This document shows, in pieces, positions 9,569 through 18,101 of a DNA stretch of 64,000 bases; position 1 is the stretch's first letter, and each line of letters opens with the position of its first letter. Location of the stretch: contig CAWHVG010000003.1 in NCBI GenBank assembly GCA_963832725.1, positions 1,736,001 through 1,800,000 on the forward strand, written 5' to 3'. Source of the stretch: JAEZBP01 sp963832725. Lineage in GTDB: Bacteria > Myxococcota_A > Polyangia > Polyangiales > Sandaracinaceae. A program made the translations under genes and the position numbers. Under the pieces are notes generated by a model. The model was given only the letters and a program-made list of their open reading frames with translations, was not told where the DNA came from and did not search any database.

Positions 9569-10660
9569 TCAGTGGGGCGAGATCACGCCGAACACGCCGC
9601 TGCTGCCGCCGTTCGGACCGGCCGTGAAATAGAGACCGTACGGATACGGCCCGCTGGATCCGTCTCGAAACCGAATGCCCCAAAGTCCATCGATGGCGAT
9701 GGGGTTTCCGTTCGGGTCCCTCAACGCACGATAGAGATTCCCGGACACGTTGTACGCGAGAATCCGGCCGTCTCCGTGGTTGGAGACCAGCACCGCCTCG
9801 CCGCCGCCCGTGAAGTAGTGGGAGACCTGCTCGAGCCCCCACGGGGAGTCGAGCTGGCCGCCTTTGACGACCCGGCGGAACGAGCCGCCCGCGGTGTCGA
9901 ACTCGTTCACCACACCATGCCCCGCCCCGGGCACGTCGCTCAATCCGTCGCTCGAGCGCAGCGCGTAGGTCACCCACACGTGCTGCCCGAACGCGCGGAT
10001 GCCGAAGGGCACGTAGCCGTCCGGCAGCTTCGGGTCGACGAACGCGCTCGCTCCGAGGTCGACCGCGGCGAAGTCACCGCCGAAGACGTCCACACGGCCG
10101 GCGGCGAAGTTCGCGGCGTAGAGGAGCGGGCCGTGGTGCGGATCGGTGGCCACGGTGACGCCGGTGTAGACGGCGCCTTCCGCGGATCGGTCGGCCACGA
10201 TCACGGCTTGGCTCGGGGTCACGTCGGCGCTCCAGGCGGCAATCTGGCCGTAGCGACCGGCCAGCAGGTACTCGCTCGGCCCCTCGCGACCGTCGACGCG
10301 GAGGATGAACCCGGTCGTCGTGTTGAACGCGAGCCCCGTCGGCGACGCCGCGGCCATGGGCGGCACCGGCACCTGTGTCGGCTTCTCCACCGGCTGCGGC
10401 GTCCCGTCGGCACCGTACTCGGTCAGCGTTCCCGTCGCCTCGTTGGCGACGACGAAGGGCGCGAACGGTCCTCGCGCGAGTCCCCAGGGATTCACGAGCG
10501 AGGGATCGGTGACGGGGGCGGCGCCCGATTCGCTCGAGACGAGGAGCGTCGTGTCGTAGCTCCGGCGCACGCCGCCGGTACAGCCCGCGGCGAGGCCGGC
10601 GTGGAGCACGACGAGCAGCCCGACGAGAGGGAACATCAGACGATCGTGGTTGGAAGTCAT
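9569..10660 (-). CDS. TIGR03118-family beta-propeller lipoprotein
   Basis: A 363-residue exported protein. The signature TDPSLVNPWGLARG with FVVANEATGTLTEYG near the N-terminus, a central PTGLAFN strand and IAAWSADV are characteristic of the TIGR03118 family, an NHL-like propeller of unknown function. The signal peptide ends in LAAGC, predicting a lipoprotein. Two in-frame ATGs (10660 and 10636) both precede it, and the longer form is given. The family is common in Acidobacteria, Proteobacteria and Myxococcota. No pathway can be inferred. Confidence 0.85.
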   Translation of the reverse strand: MTSNHDRLMFPLVGLLVVLHAGLAAGCTGGVRRSYDTTLLVSSESGAAPVTDPSLVNPWGLARGPFAPFVVANEATGTLTEYGADGTPQPVEKPTQVPVPPMAAASPTGLAFNTTTGFILRVDGREGPSEYLLAGRYGQIAAWSADVTPSQAVIVADRSAEGAVYTGVTVATDPHHGPLLYAANFAAGRVDVFGGDFAAVDLGASAFVDPKLPDGYVPFGIRAFGQHVWVTYALRSSDGLSDVPGAGHGVVNEFDTAGGSFRRVVKGGQLDSPWGLEQVSHYFTGGGEAVLVSNHGDGRILAYNVSGNLYRALRDPNGNPIAIDGLWGIRFRDGSSGPYPYGLYFTAGPNGGSSGVFGVISPH

Positions 10661-10785
10661 GCGGCGCCCGCCGCTCCGTGCACGAGCGAGGCCAGGCCGA
10701 GCACCGCGACATCGCGCACTCGCCACACGCCGAGATCGCTGCGTCGCGCCCCGCCGTGGCGCTCCGCGGCAGCGCGAAGCGAGGT

Positions 10786-11412
10786 CTATCGCATGCTGGT
10801 GACGCGGCCGCGCAGTGAGAACGCGCCGAGCCGTCCCCTCGGGTCGTCGCGGACCGTCAGGGTGCTCCGGAGCGTGTCGAGGCGCATCGCGGCGTCGCCA
10901 TCCTGGCTCGTGGTCCGGGGATCCTCGCCCACCACGTGCCGCTCCGGCTGCTCGTAGAGCGTGCAGTCGAAGAACCCGGCGCCCGCGCCGCCGTAGAGGA
11001 GCTGCCCGCCACAGCGGACCTGCGCGTTGCACCAGAACGTCCGGTCGGGCCGATCGTGGCGGGTGACGTCGAAGCTGCAGGTGTCCCCGACGGAGACGTC
11101 GTCGAGGCCCGAGACCTCTTCGACCACGGCCTCGATGTGCCGCGGCGCTTCGCCTCCGGTGATGGGTGGCGCGACGGGCCCGGGCGGAGGCGGCAGGGGC
11201 ACGGAAGGGCCGGGCGTAGGCGCGCTGGGCGTCGGGGTCGCGGTCGGGTCGGAGGGCGGCGGCCCAGGAGCCGGGACGCTCTCGCTCCTGAGCGTGAACC
11301 ACGCCAACGGGGGCACCAAGCACATCAGCGAGAGCAGGAGCCCGCCGCACCCGACGGCGATCCAGACCCACGCGCCTCGCGGATCGCGGCCCTGTTCCTC
11401 CTCGCTGCTCAT
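10786..11412 (-). CDS. Single-span membrane protein with Pro-rich linker
   Basis: A 208-residue protein of unknown function. The ATG at 11412 is chosen because it starts a short acidic N-terminus (MSSEEEQ) followed by one strong transmembrane segment (about residues 14-38). A long Pro/Thr/Ser linker (about 45-85) leads to an extracytoplasmic domain with four cysteines, including GDTCSFDVTR and CNAQVRCGGQLLYGG. The layout is common in Polyangiales surface proteins. It is divergent from the DUF3467 gene across a 257-bp gap. Confidence 0.7.
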   Translation of the reverse strand: MSSEEEQGRDPRGAWVWIAVGCGGLLLSLMCLVPPLAWFTLRSESVPAPGPPPSDPTATPTPSAPTPGPSVPLPPPPGPVAPPITGGEAPRHIEAVVEEVSGLDDVSVGDTCSFDVTRHDRPDRTFWCNAQVRCGGQLLYGGAGAGFFDCTLYEQPERHVVGEDPRTTSQDGDAAMRLDTLRSTLTVRDDPRGRLGAFSLRGRVTSMR

Positions 11413-11669
11413 CGCCGAGAGCAGCCATAGCGCGAGCTGCGAGAGTCGGCACGCGCCCCATGCGGCGCTCGGCTCGCCCTCCACCCGGCGAGCTCCGGAC
11501 GAGGCGTCGCCCCCGACACGCTTCACCGCGCCTCGTCACCGCTCGTCTCGGCTCCGGGGTACGGCCGCACCGCGCCCGCCGTCCCGACGACGAGACGCCT
11601 CGGGTGGACTACGGCGGCCACGGTCGTGCGCCGTTGCCGGTCCGACCGGCGGTGTGGTACGGGCGCGCC

Positions 11670-12071
11670 ATGAGCAACGATCACCCGCAAGAGCCCCCGT
11701 CGCCCGACCAAGCCGGCCCCGACCAGGTCGTCATCGAGCTCGACTGGTCCGACGAGCCGCCGCCCGCCTACGCGAACGGTGCGCAGATCCTGAACTCACA
11801 GCGCGAGTTCGCGGTCTTCTTCACGGACTTCGTCGCCTTCGCCGGCCGCGGTGGCGCGCGCGCCGACCAGGCGCCCAAAGCCAAGATCGTCGGGAACCTG
11901 CGCCTCGCCCCCGACGTCTTCTTCCAGCTCGCGGCCGCCTGCGCGTCGAACTGGAACAAGTACGTGAACCGCTACGGCGACCCGCGGGTACGCACGCCCA
12001 AGTTCAAGATCGTCGGCGGCGGGAACTTCCAGCTCGAGGGCCTCGAGCCGCCCGGCGGGGGCGACGACTGA
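11670..12071 (+). CDS. DUF3467-like protein
   Basis: A 133-residue soluble protein. The central region (YANGAQILNSQREFAVFF, then a variable stretch, then LRLAPDVFFQLAAACASNW.KY) matches the small DUF3467 family, whose function is unknown. A short acidic N-terminus and a Gly/Pro tail flank it. The ATG at 11670 is chosen because the upstream reading is Arg/Pro-rich shadow sequence. It converges with the icmF gene only 22 bp downstream. Confidence 0.75.
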   Translation: MSNDHPQEPPSPDQAGPDQVVIELDWSDEPPPAYANGAQILNSQREFAVFFTDFVAFAGRGGARADQAPKAKIVGNLRLAPDVFFQLAAACASNWNKYVNRYGDPRVRTPKFKIVGGGNFQLEGLEPPGGGDD

Positions 12072-12093
12072 ATCCGGCCCGCCCGGCGACGGC

Positions 12094-15000
12094 TCAGATG
12101 TTCCGGCGGTACTCCCCGCCGACCTCGTAGAGGGCGCGGGTGATCTGCCCGAGGCTGAGCCGCTCGGTCGCTTCGAGCAGCGCGGCGAAGACGTTGTCGC
12201 CGGCCAAGGCCGCCCGCTTCAGCCCGACCGCCGCTTCGGTCGCCTCGCCCTCGTGAGCGCGGTGGAACTCGGCCAAGCGGGTGATGCAGCGCTCCTTCTC
12301 ATCCTTGCTGGCGCGGGTCAGCTCGACGTCGGCTGGCGTGGACGCTTCCTCGACCGTGCGCGGGAGGAAGGTGTTCACGCCGATGATCGGCAGCTCGCCC
12401 GAGTGCTTCATGCGCTCGTACTTGAGCGAGTCGTCCTGGATCTGGCCGCGCTGGTACTGTCGCTCCATCGCGCCGAGCACGCCGCCGCGCTCGGTCAGCC
12501 GGTCGAACTCCAACAACACGGCCTCCTCGACCAGATCCGTCAGCTCCTCGACGATGAAGCTGCCCTGCGTCGCGTTCTCGCAGCCGACCAGGCCGAACTC
12601 CTTGTTGATGATGAGCTGGATGGCCATGGCCCGGCGCACCGACTCCTCGGTCGGGGTGGTGATGGCCTCGTCGTAGGCGTTGGTGTGCAGGCTCTGCGCG
12701 TTGTCGAACGTGGCCAACAATGCCTGGAGCGTAGTCCGGATGTCGTTGAACTCGATCTCCATCGCGTGCAGCGATCGACCCGACGTCTGGATGTGATACT
12801 TGAGCATCTGGCTGCGCGCGTTGGCGCCGTACAGACGCTCCATCGCCACCGCCCAGATGCGCCGCGCCACCCGACCGATCACCGTGTACTCCGGGTCCAT
12901 CCCGTTCGAGAAGAAGTAGCTCAGGTTCGGCGCGAACGCGTTCACGTCCATGCCGCGCGCCTTGTAGTACTCGACGTAGGTGAAACCGTTGGCCAGCGTG
13001 TAGGCGAGCTGATGGATGGGGTTCGCACCAGCCTCGGCGATGTGATAGCCACTGATCGAGACGCTGTAGAAGTTGCGGACGTCGTGCTCGATGAAGAACT
13101 GCTGGACGTCCCCCATCATCTTCAACGCGAATTCGGTGCTGAAGATGCAGGTATTCTGCCCCTGATCCTCTTTGAGGATGTCCGCTTGGACCGTCCCGCG
13201 AACCGCTCGCAGCGCCCGCGCGCGGCACGCGTTCCATTCCTCTTCGCTCAAGAGCGCGCGGACGTCGGCCCACCGCACGCCGCGCTCGACGTCGGGCCGT
13301 AGCTCCTCGTCCGGCGTGATGTCCAGCCGCCCCGCCTCGCGCAAGAAACGGCGGCACTGCTGGCGGATGGCAGTGTTGAAGAAGAGCGCGAGGACCGTCG
13401 GCGCAGGGCCGTTGATGGTCATCGACACGCTCGTCGTCGGATCGCAGAGATCGAACCCGGCGTAGAGACGCTCCGCCTCCTCGACCGTGAAGACGCTGAC
13501 CCCGCTCTCGCCGATCTTGCCGTAGATGTCGGGTCGATACGCCGGATCCTCGCCGTAGAGCGTGATGGAGTCGAACGCCGTGCTCAGGCGAGCCGCGGGC
13601 TGCCCATCGGCCAGATAGTGGAAGCGCTTGTTGGTCCGCTCGGAAGGCCCCTCGCCGGCGAACATCCGCGTCGGATCCTCGGCCGTCCGCTTGAAGGGGA
13701 AGGTGCCCGCCGTGTACGGGAACTCGCCCGGCACGTTCTCCAGCAGGCGCCAGCGGAGCCGGTCGGCCGCGCCCTCGTAGCGCGGTCGCGCGACCTTGCG
13801 GACCTTCGTGCCGCTCAGCGAGGTCCGGTAGCTCTCCACCTTCACCTCTCGCTTCCGCACGCTGTAGGTGAACAGATCCTGCGCGTAGGCCGCGTCCCAG
13901 TCGTCCCACTCGCGGAGCAGCGTCCGGCAGCGCGGGTCGAGCCGCGAGAGGCGCGCGTCGTGCTCCACCATCAGGTCGTGGGTCCGGCCCTCGGCCGCCT
14001 CGCCGTAGGGCGAAAAACTCGGATGCGCGGGTCCGCCGAGCAGCGCGACGGCTCGCGCCAGCGCGTCCACGTCGGCCGCGACCGCGCTCTGCTCGCCCGC
14101 CCAGTCCCGGTAACCGCGGCAGGCGTCGGTCACCTCGCTCAGGTAGCGCTCGCGCCCGGGCGGGATGATGTGCTGCCGCGTGTCGGTGACGCGCGCTGGC
14201 CCCGGCTCCGCGCTCGAGCGCCAGTCGAGCGAGAAGCGCCGCGAGAGCTCGGCGATCAAGTGCGCGTAGAGCGCGTTGACGCCCGTGTCGTTGAAGTGCG
14301 CGGCGCTGGTCCCGAAGACCGGCAGCTCCTCCGGCGGCACGTGGAAGAGCTGCTTGTTGCGCTGGAGCTGCTTGCGCACGTCCCGGAGCGCGTCCTCGCT
14401 CCCGCGCCGCGTGTACTTGTTGATGGCCACGAAGTCGGCGAAGTCGAGCATCTCAATCTTCTCGAGCTGGCTCGGCGCGCCATACTCGGCCGTCATCACG
14501 TAGAGGGTCACGTCGGCCAGCTCGGTGATGGCGCTGTCGCCCTGCCCGATGCCGGCGGTCTCCACCAGGATCAGGTCGAAGCCCTCCGCCTTCATGACCG
14601 AGAGGACGTCCGACGCCGCCTTGCCGACCTCGGAGCGCGAGCCGCGGGTGGCCAAGGAGCGCATGTACACACGCCCGTTCTTCAGCGTGTTCATGCGGAT
14701 GCGGTCGCCGAGCAGGGCGCCGCCGGTCTTGCGCTTGGTCGGATCGATGCAGAGCACGCCGACTCGCTTGTCGTCGAAATCGTTGACGAAGCGGCGGATC
14801 AGCTCGTCCGTGAGGCTGCTCTTGCCCGCGCCTCCAGTGCCGGTCAGGCCGATCACCGGAACCCGCGGCGCATCGGACGTCGGCGCCGTCTTCCCGATCT
14901 CGGCCAAGGTGATCCGCCGGGCCAGCGGCAGCCACCCCTCGCCCACGATCGGCGCCTCGATGGCGAAATCGCAGCCCTCGAGCACCACGTCGATCATCCC

Positions 15001-15399
15001 CTGCAGGCCCATCTGGCGGCCGTCTTCGGGACTGAAGATGCGGTCGATGCCGAACGCGTGGAGCCGCTCGATCTCCTTGGACACGATGACGCCGCCGCCG
15101 CCGCCGTAAATCCGCACGTGGCCCGCCCCGAGATCGTTCAGCCGCTGGCGCAAGTACTCGAAGTACTCCACGTGGCCGCCCTGGTAGCTGGTGATGGCGA
15201 CGCCCTGCGCGTCTTCCTGCACCGCCGCCAGCGCGACCTCCTCCACGCTCCGGTTGTGCCCGAGGTGGATCACCTCGGCGCCGGACGCCTGCAGGATGCG
15301 GCGCATGATGTTGATGGAGGCGTCGTGGCCGTCGAAGAGCGCGGCGGCGGTCACGATGCGCACGGGGTGCTTCAAGCGGTAGCGGTCGTCGTCGGCCAT
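12094..15399 (-). CDS. icmF: Fused isobutyryl-CoA mutase/GTPase
   Basis: A 1101-residue cobalamin-dependent enzyme that interconverts isobutyryl-CoA and n-butyryl-CoA, with its own G-protein chaperone built in. Domain order is that of IcmF. A B12-binding domain comes first (FDGHDASINIMRRILQ, SYQGGH, GGGGGVI; residues ~1-140). A MeaB-type GTPase follows, with P-loop GLTGTGGAGKSS (~185) and switch motif ETAGIGQGDS. A substrate-binding TIM barrel fills the rest, with RNFYSVSISGYHIAEAG and MDPEY. Length is normal for the family. The ATG at 15399 fits the family N-terminus better than an in-frame ATG at 15426. Confidence 0.94.
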   Translation of the reverse strand: MADDDRYRLKHPVRIVTAAALFDGHDASINIMRRILQASGAEVIHLGHNRSVEEVALAAVQEDAQGVAITSYQGGHVEYFEYLRQRLNDLGAGHVRIYGGGGGVIVSKEIERLHAFGIDRIFSPEDGRQMGLQGMIDVVLEGCDFAIEAPIVGEGWLPLARRITLAEIGKTAPTSDAPRVPVIGLTGTGGAGKSSLTDELIRRFVNDFDDKRVGVLCIDPTKRKTGGALLGDRIRMNTLKNGRVYMRSLATRGSRSEVGKAASDVLSVMKAEGFDLILVETAGIGQGDSAITELADVTLYVMTAEYGAPSQLEKIEMLDFADFVAINKYTRRGSEDALRDVRKQLQRNKQLFHVPPEELPVFGTSAAHFNDTGVNALYAHLIAELSRRFSLDWRSSAEPGPARVTDTRQHIIPPGRERYLSEVTDACRGYRDWAGEQSAVAADVDALARAVALLGGPAHPSFSPYGEAAEGRTHDLMVEHDARLSRLDPRCRTLLREWDDWDAAYAQDLFTYSVRKREVKVESYRTSLSGTKVRKVARPRYEGAADRLRWRLLENVPGEFPYTAGTFPFKRTAEDPTRMFAGEGPSERTNKRFHYLADGQPAARLSTAFDSITLYGEDPAYRPDIYGKIGESGVSVFTVEEAERLYAGFDLCDPTTSVSMTINGPAPTVLALFFNTAIRQQCRRFLREAGRLDITPDEELRPDVERGVRWADVRALLSEEEWNACRARALRAVRGTVQADILKEDQGQNTCIFSTEFALKMMGDVQQFFIEHDVRNFYSVSISGYHIAEAGANPIHQLAYTLANGFTYVEYYKARGMDVNAFAPNLSYFFSNGMDPEYTVIGRVARRIWAVAMERLYGANARSQMLKYHIQTSGRSLHAMEIEFNDIRTTLQALLATFDNAQSLHTNAYDEAITTPTEESVRRAMAIQLIINKEFGLVGCENATQGSFIVEELTDLVEEAVLLEFDRLTERGGVLGAMERQYQRGQIQDDSLKYERMKHSGELPIIGVNTFLPRTVEEASTPADVELTRASKDEKERCITRLAEFHRAHEGEATEAAVGLKRAALAGDNVFAALLEATERLSLGQITRALYEVGGEYRRNI

Positions 15400-15843
15400 G
15401 GCTCGTCCGGTGGCCCCGGTTGGCATTGGGGACCGTCGGGTCGTGGGGGCCGACCGACCGACGGGGGTCCGGCGCGCGCGCCGCCGCCTCGGCTCGATGA
15501 GCGGGCGCGGTGCCGTGGATGGGTAGCACGAGCGACGCCGGCGCGCCGCGAGGCTGCGCACGTCCGCCCGGCGGGTGTGACAGACGCGTGCCGCGGGTGG
15601 GACACCCGGGGCTCGGCCCGGGACACGTGTCCGCCTCGCTGCGCGCCGTGCGTACCTCGGGCGGATCGCTGCGCTGGCACCGCCTGTGCGAGGGGGCACA
15701 GCCAGACGAAAAACGGGGTGGGGTCGCGGCAGGGAGCCTGATAGGGTCGCCCCCGCGAGCTTCGGGAACAGGGGGAGAGCTTCGACTGCCGGCACCATGC
15801 ACTCGCCGGCGGCTCTCCCAAAGCTACGCAAGGAGATAGGCTG
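15400..15843. other. Gene-free divergent intergenic region
   Basis: 444 bp between icmF and the divergent lipoprotein gene. No protein with convincing codon pattern was found on either strand. The last 70 bp hold a stem-loop and a ribosome binding site for the lipoprotein gene. The rest presumably carries both promoters, but no clear -35/-10 boxes could be defined by eye. Confidence 0.5.
15773..15819 (+). promoter_or_regulatory. 5' UTR stem-loop before lipoprotein gene
   Basis: GGGAGAGC (15773-15780) pairs with GCTCTCCC (15812-15819), and inside it GCCGG (15788-15792) pairs with CCGGC (15806-15810). It lies directly upstream of the AAGGAGAT ribosome binding site. It could stabilise the mRNA or modulate translation; no known riboswitch was recognised. 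Confidence 0.5.
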
Positions 15844-16653
15844 ATGAATGAGAAGGTGATTAAGGCCACCCGCATCCTCGCCGCGTTCGCGGTGCTCGGT
15901 GCGATCATCGCGTGCGGCGGCTCGGACGACGAGGAGTCGAACGACAACAGCACGACCAGCGCCACCGAGCCGGCAGAGGGCGTCGCTGCCGCTCAGCCCG
16001 CCGGTGCAGCACCCACCGCGCTCGAGCTCGGTGCGGCGCCGGCCACGCTGAACGTGCCGATTCCGCCGAGCTTCAACCTCACGGTGGCGACGGCCGGCGA
16101 GTACCAGCTCGACGCCAACGCGACCGCGGGCGATCCCAAGCTCTACGTCTACCAGGGTGAGACCCTGGTCGACAACGACGACGACGGCGGTGAAGGCAAC
16201 AACGCCCGCGTCGTCCGCTTCCTCACGCCCGGGAGCTACTCGCTCCGCGTGACCGAGTACCAGGCTCGCGCGATGACCGCGCAGGTCCAGGCGCAGCAGC
16301 TCCAGCCGCTGACCCCGGCCGGCGCCCTCACCCTCGGCCAGGCCCTCTCGGTCGAGATCCCCGAGTTCAGCTTCATGAACCGGCCCAACAACGATCGCGA
16401 GGCGGCCAAGGCCGTCACGCTCACCGTCGCCGCCGCCGGTCAGTACACCTGCACCGCGACCATGGACAACGACCGCCGCGTGAAGATGGCGATCATCCAG
16501 AACGGCACCGTCGTGGCCGAGGACGACCAGGGCTTCACCGAGTCGAACGCGTCCATCACGCAGCAGCTCCAGCCCGGCGCGTACATCGTCCGCGTGTGGG
16601 ATTCGATCCACCGCGGCGAGACGCACGCGACGATCACCTGCAACCAGGGCTGA
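15844..16653 (+). CDS. Lipoprotein with two PPC-like repeats
   Basis: A 269-residue lipoprotein. A good AAGGAGAT site precedes the ATG, and the signal peptide ends at IIACGGS. After a Ser/Thr/Ala linker come two similar beta-sandwich repeats (about 60-155 and 160-268). Each has the pattern of bacterial pre-peptidase C-terminal domains: hydrophobic T-A-GEYQL.A/GQYTC.A strands, then a DDD/DD.G loop (DNDDDGGEG, AEDDQGFTE) and LTPGSYSLRV/LQPGAYIVRV. Such domains are surface or secreted modules. It is monocistronic: a strong terminator follows within 40 bp, and the UTR hairpin suggests high or controlled expression. Confidence 0.85.
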   Translation: MNEKVIKATRILAAFAVLGAIIACGGSDDEESNDNSTTSATEPAEGVAAAQPAGAAPTALELGAAPATLNVPIPPSFNLTVATAGEYQLDANATAGDPKLYVYQGETLVDNDDDGGEGNNARVVRFLTPGSYSLRVTEYQARAMTAQVQAQQLQPLTPAGALTLGQALSVEIPEFSFMNRPNNDREAAKAVTLTVAAAGQYTCTATMDNDRRVKMAIIQNGTVVAEDDQGFTESNASITQQLQPGAYIVRVWDSIHRGETHATITCNQG

Positions 16654-16688
16654 TGAGCCCGCGCGGGCGCTCGACGCCCGCCACGAAG

Positions 16689-16728
16689 ACGGCCGCCCGG
16701 GCTCGCCCGCGACGGCCGTTTTCTTTTC
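16689..16728 (+). terminator. Rho-independent terminator
   Basis: ACGGCCG (16689-16695) pairs with CGGCCGT (16713-16719), with an inner CGGGC/GCCCG pairing, and is followed by TTTTCTTTT. It lies 36 bp after the PPC-like lipoprotein gene. Confidence 0.85.
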
Positions 16729-16772
16729 CGTCGCGCGCTTGATCGAGTGACACCAGCGCGCGCAACTCGTGT

Positions 16773-18101
16773 ATGGTGCGTCGCCTGGGGATGGTGCCGG
16801 CTACCGCTCGACGGGCGCTCTCTCGCGCCGCTTGCGTTCTCGCGCTGCTGCTCGCGGTCCCGTGCGCCGCGCACGCATCGCCGCAGGACCTCTTCGGGTT
16901 CGGCGGCCGCACGACGGCCATGGCGATGACGGGCTCCTCGTACGCCGAGGGCTACGAGGCGGTGTTCGCCAACCCGGCAGGCCTCGCGATGTCCCGGCGC
17001 CGCCAGCTCAACCTCGGCTTCCACGCGGCGGGCTACCGGCTCCGGATCAACGGGCAGGAGAGCCCGCTCGAGCCGGCCCGCGGGATGACCATCGGCTTCA
17101 CGCTGCCGCTCCCCTTCGGCGACGTGCTCAAGGATTGGCTGGTCTTCGGCGGCGCGTTCTTCACGCCGGCCTCCGCCATGCTGATCGGCGATGTGCGGTA
17201 CCCGACCGTGCCGCAGTGGACGGTGCTGAACCGCGCCCAGGTCCTCGCCATCCAGGTCGGCCTCGGCCTCGATCTGCACGACATCGTCGACGGCCTCTAT
17301 ATCGGCGTGGGCGTGAGCGTGCTCGCCGACGTGGTCGGCGACCTGAACGTCCGCCTCGACGAGACCAACTCGTTCAGCTCCGTGGTCGAGACACAGCTGT
17401 TGACCACGTTCGCACCCTTGGTCGGTGTCAGCTACCGGCGGCCCGAGTTCGGCTTCGGCGTGAACTACCGCCACGAGCTCGCCGCCCACATGAACCTGAA
17501 CATCCGAACGGCGGACCTGCCCCTCACGCTGCCGGTGCTGACGGTCGGCGGCATCGTGCAGTACGACCCCGCTGCGCTCGTCGCCGAGGGCTACTGGCGG
17601 CCCATCCACAACCTGATGTTGGTGGCCAACGTCACCACGCGCTTCTGGAGCATGTACCCGGGCGCGCTGATCCCGACGACCGAGAACGGCAACCAGCCGC
17701 CGGCGCCGGGCTTCTCGACCGTGCCCAGCCCGCGCGTGGCGGTCGAGTACACCGTCCGCGACGAGCACTTCACGCTCGCCCTCCGAGCCGGCTACGCCTA
17801 CGAGCCGACGCCCGCGCCGCCCGCGCGCATGGCGCCGCGCCGGACGCCGATGGGCATGCCGATCGCCAGCAACCAGGTGGCGTTCCGCATGCTGGACAAC
17901 GACCGCCACGTGGTCACGGCGGGCGCAGGCTGGACCATCCACCTCGGCCCGCACGGTGAGCGCGTCGTCCTCGACGTCTACGGCCAGCTCCACGTGCTGA
18001 CCCCGCGCACCCACCAGGTCGGCCTGACCGACGGAGCGGCGCCGATGGTGACCGACGGCCTCATCCTGGTCGGCGGGTGGACGTTGGGGATCGAGTTCTG
18101 A
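16773..18101 (+). CDS. Outer-membrane beta-barrel protein, FadL/OmpP1-like
   Basis: A 442-residue protein with a cleavable signal peptide (to about AHA, residue 35). It begins the mature part with the family hallmark FGFGGRTTAMAMTG followed by EAVFANPAGLA, which matches the N-terminal hatch of FadL-type hydrophobic-compound transporters. The rest alternates amphipathic strands and ends with the aromatic C-terminal residue expected for BAM recognition (LGIEF). Its stop codon overlaps the next gene's ATG (TGATG). A role in uptake of hydrophobic molecules is inferred from the family. Confidence 0.82.
   Translation: MVRRLGMVPATARRALSRAACVLALLLAVPCAAHASPQDLFGFGGRTTAMAMTGSSYAEGYEAVFANPAGLAMSRRRQLNLGFHAAGYRLRINGQESPLEPARGMTIGFTLPLPFGDVLKDWLVFGGAFFTPASAMLIGDVRYPTVPQWTVLNRAQVLAIQVGLGLDLHDIVDGLYIGVGVSVLADVVGDLNVRLDETNSFSSVVETQLLTTFAPLVGVSYRRPEFGFGVNYRHELAAHMNLNIRTADLPLTLPVLTVGGIVQYDPAALVAEGYWRPIHNLMLVANVTTRFWSMYPGALIPTTENGNQPPAPGFSTVPSPRVAVEYTVRDEHFTLALRAGYAYEPTPAPPARMAPRRTPMGMPIASNQVAFRMLDNDRHVVTAGAGWTIHLGPHGERVVLDVYGQLHVLTPRTHQVGLTDGAAPMVTDGLILVGGWTLGIEF

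Noticed and set aside
9480..9569. Bidirectional terminator between the amidohydrolase and TIGR03118 genes
   Set aside because: A CCGCGGAATG/CCATTCGCGG pairing is imperfect and no T tract follows on either strand.
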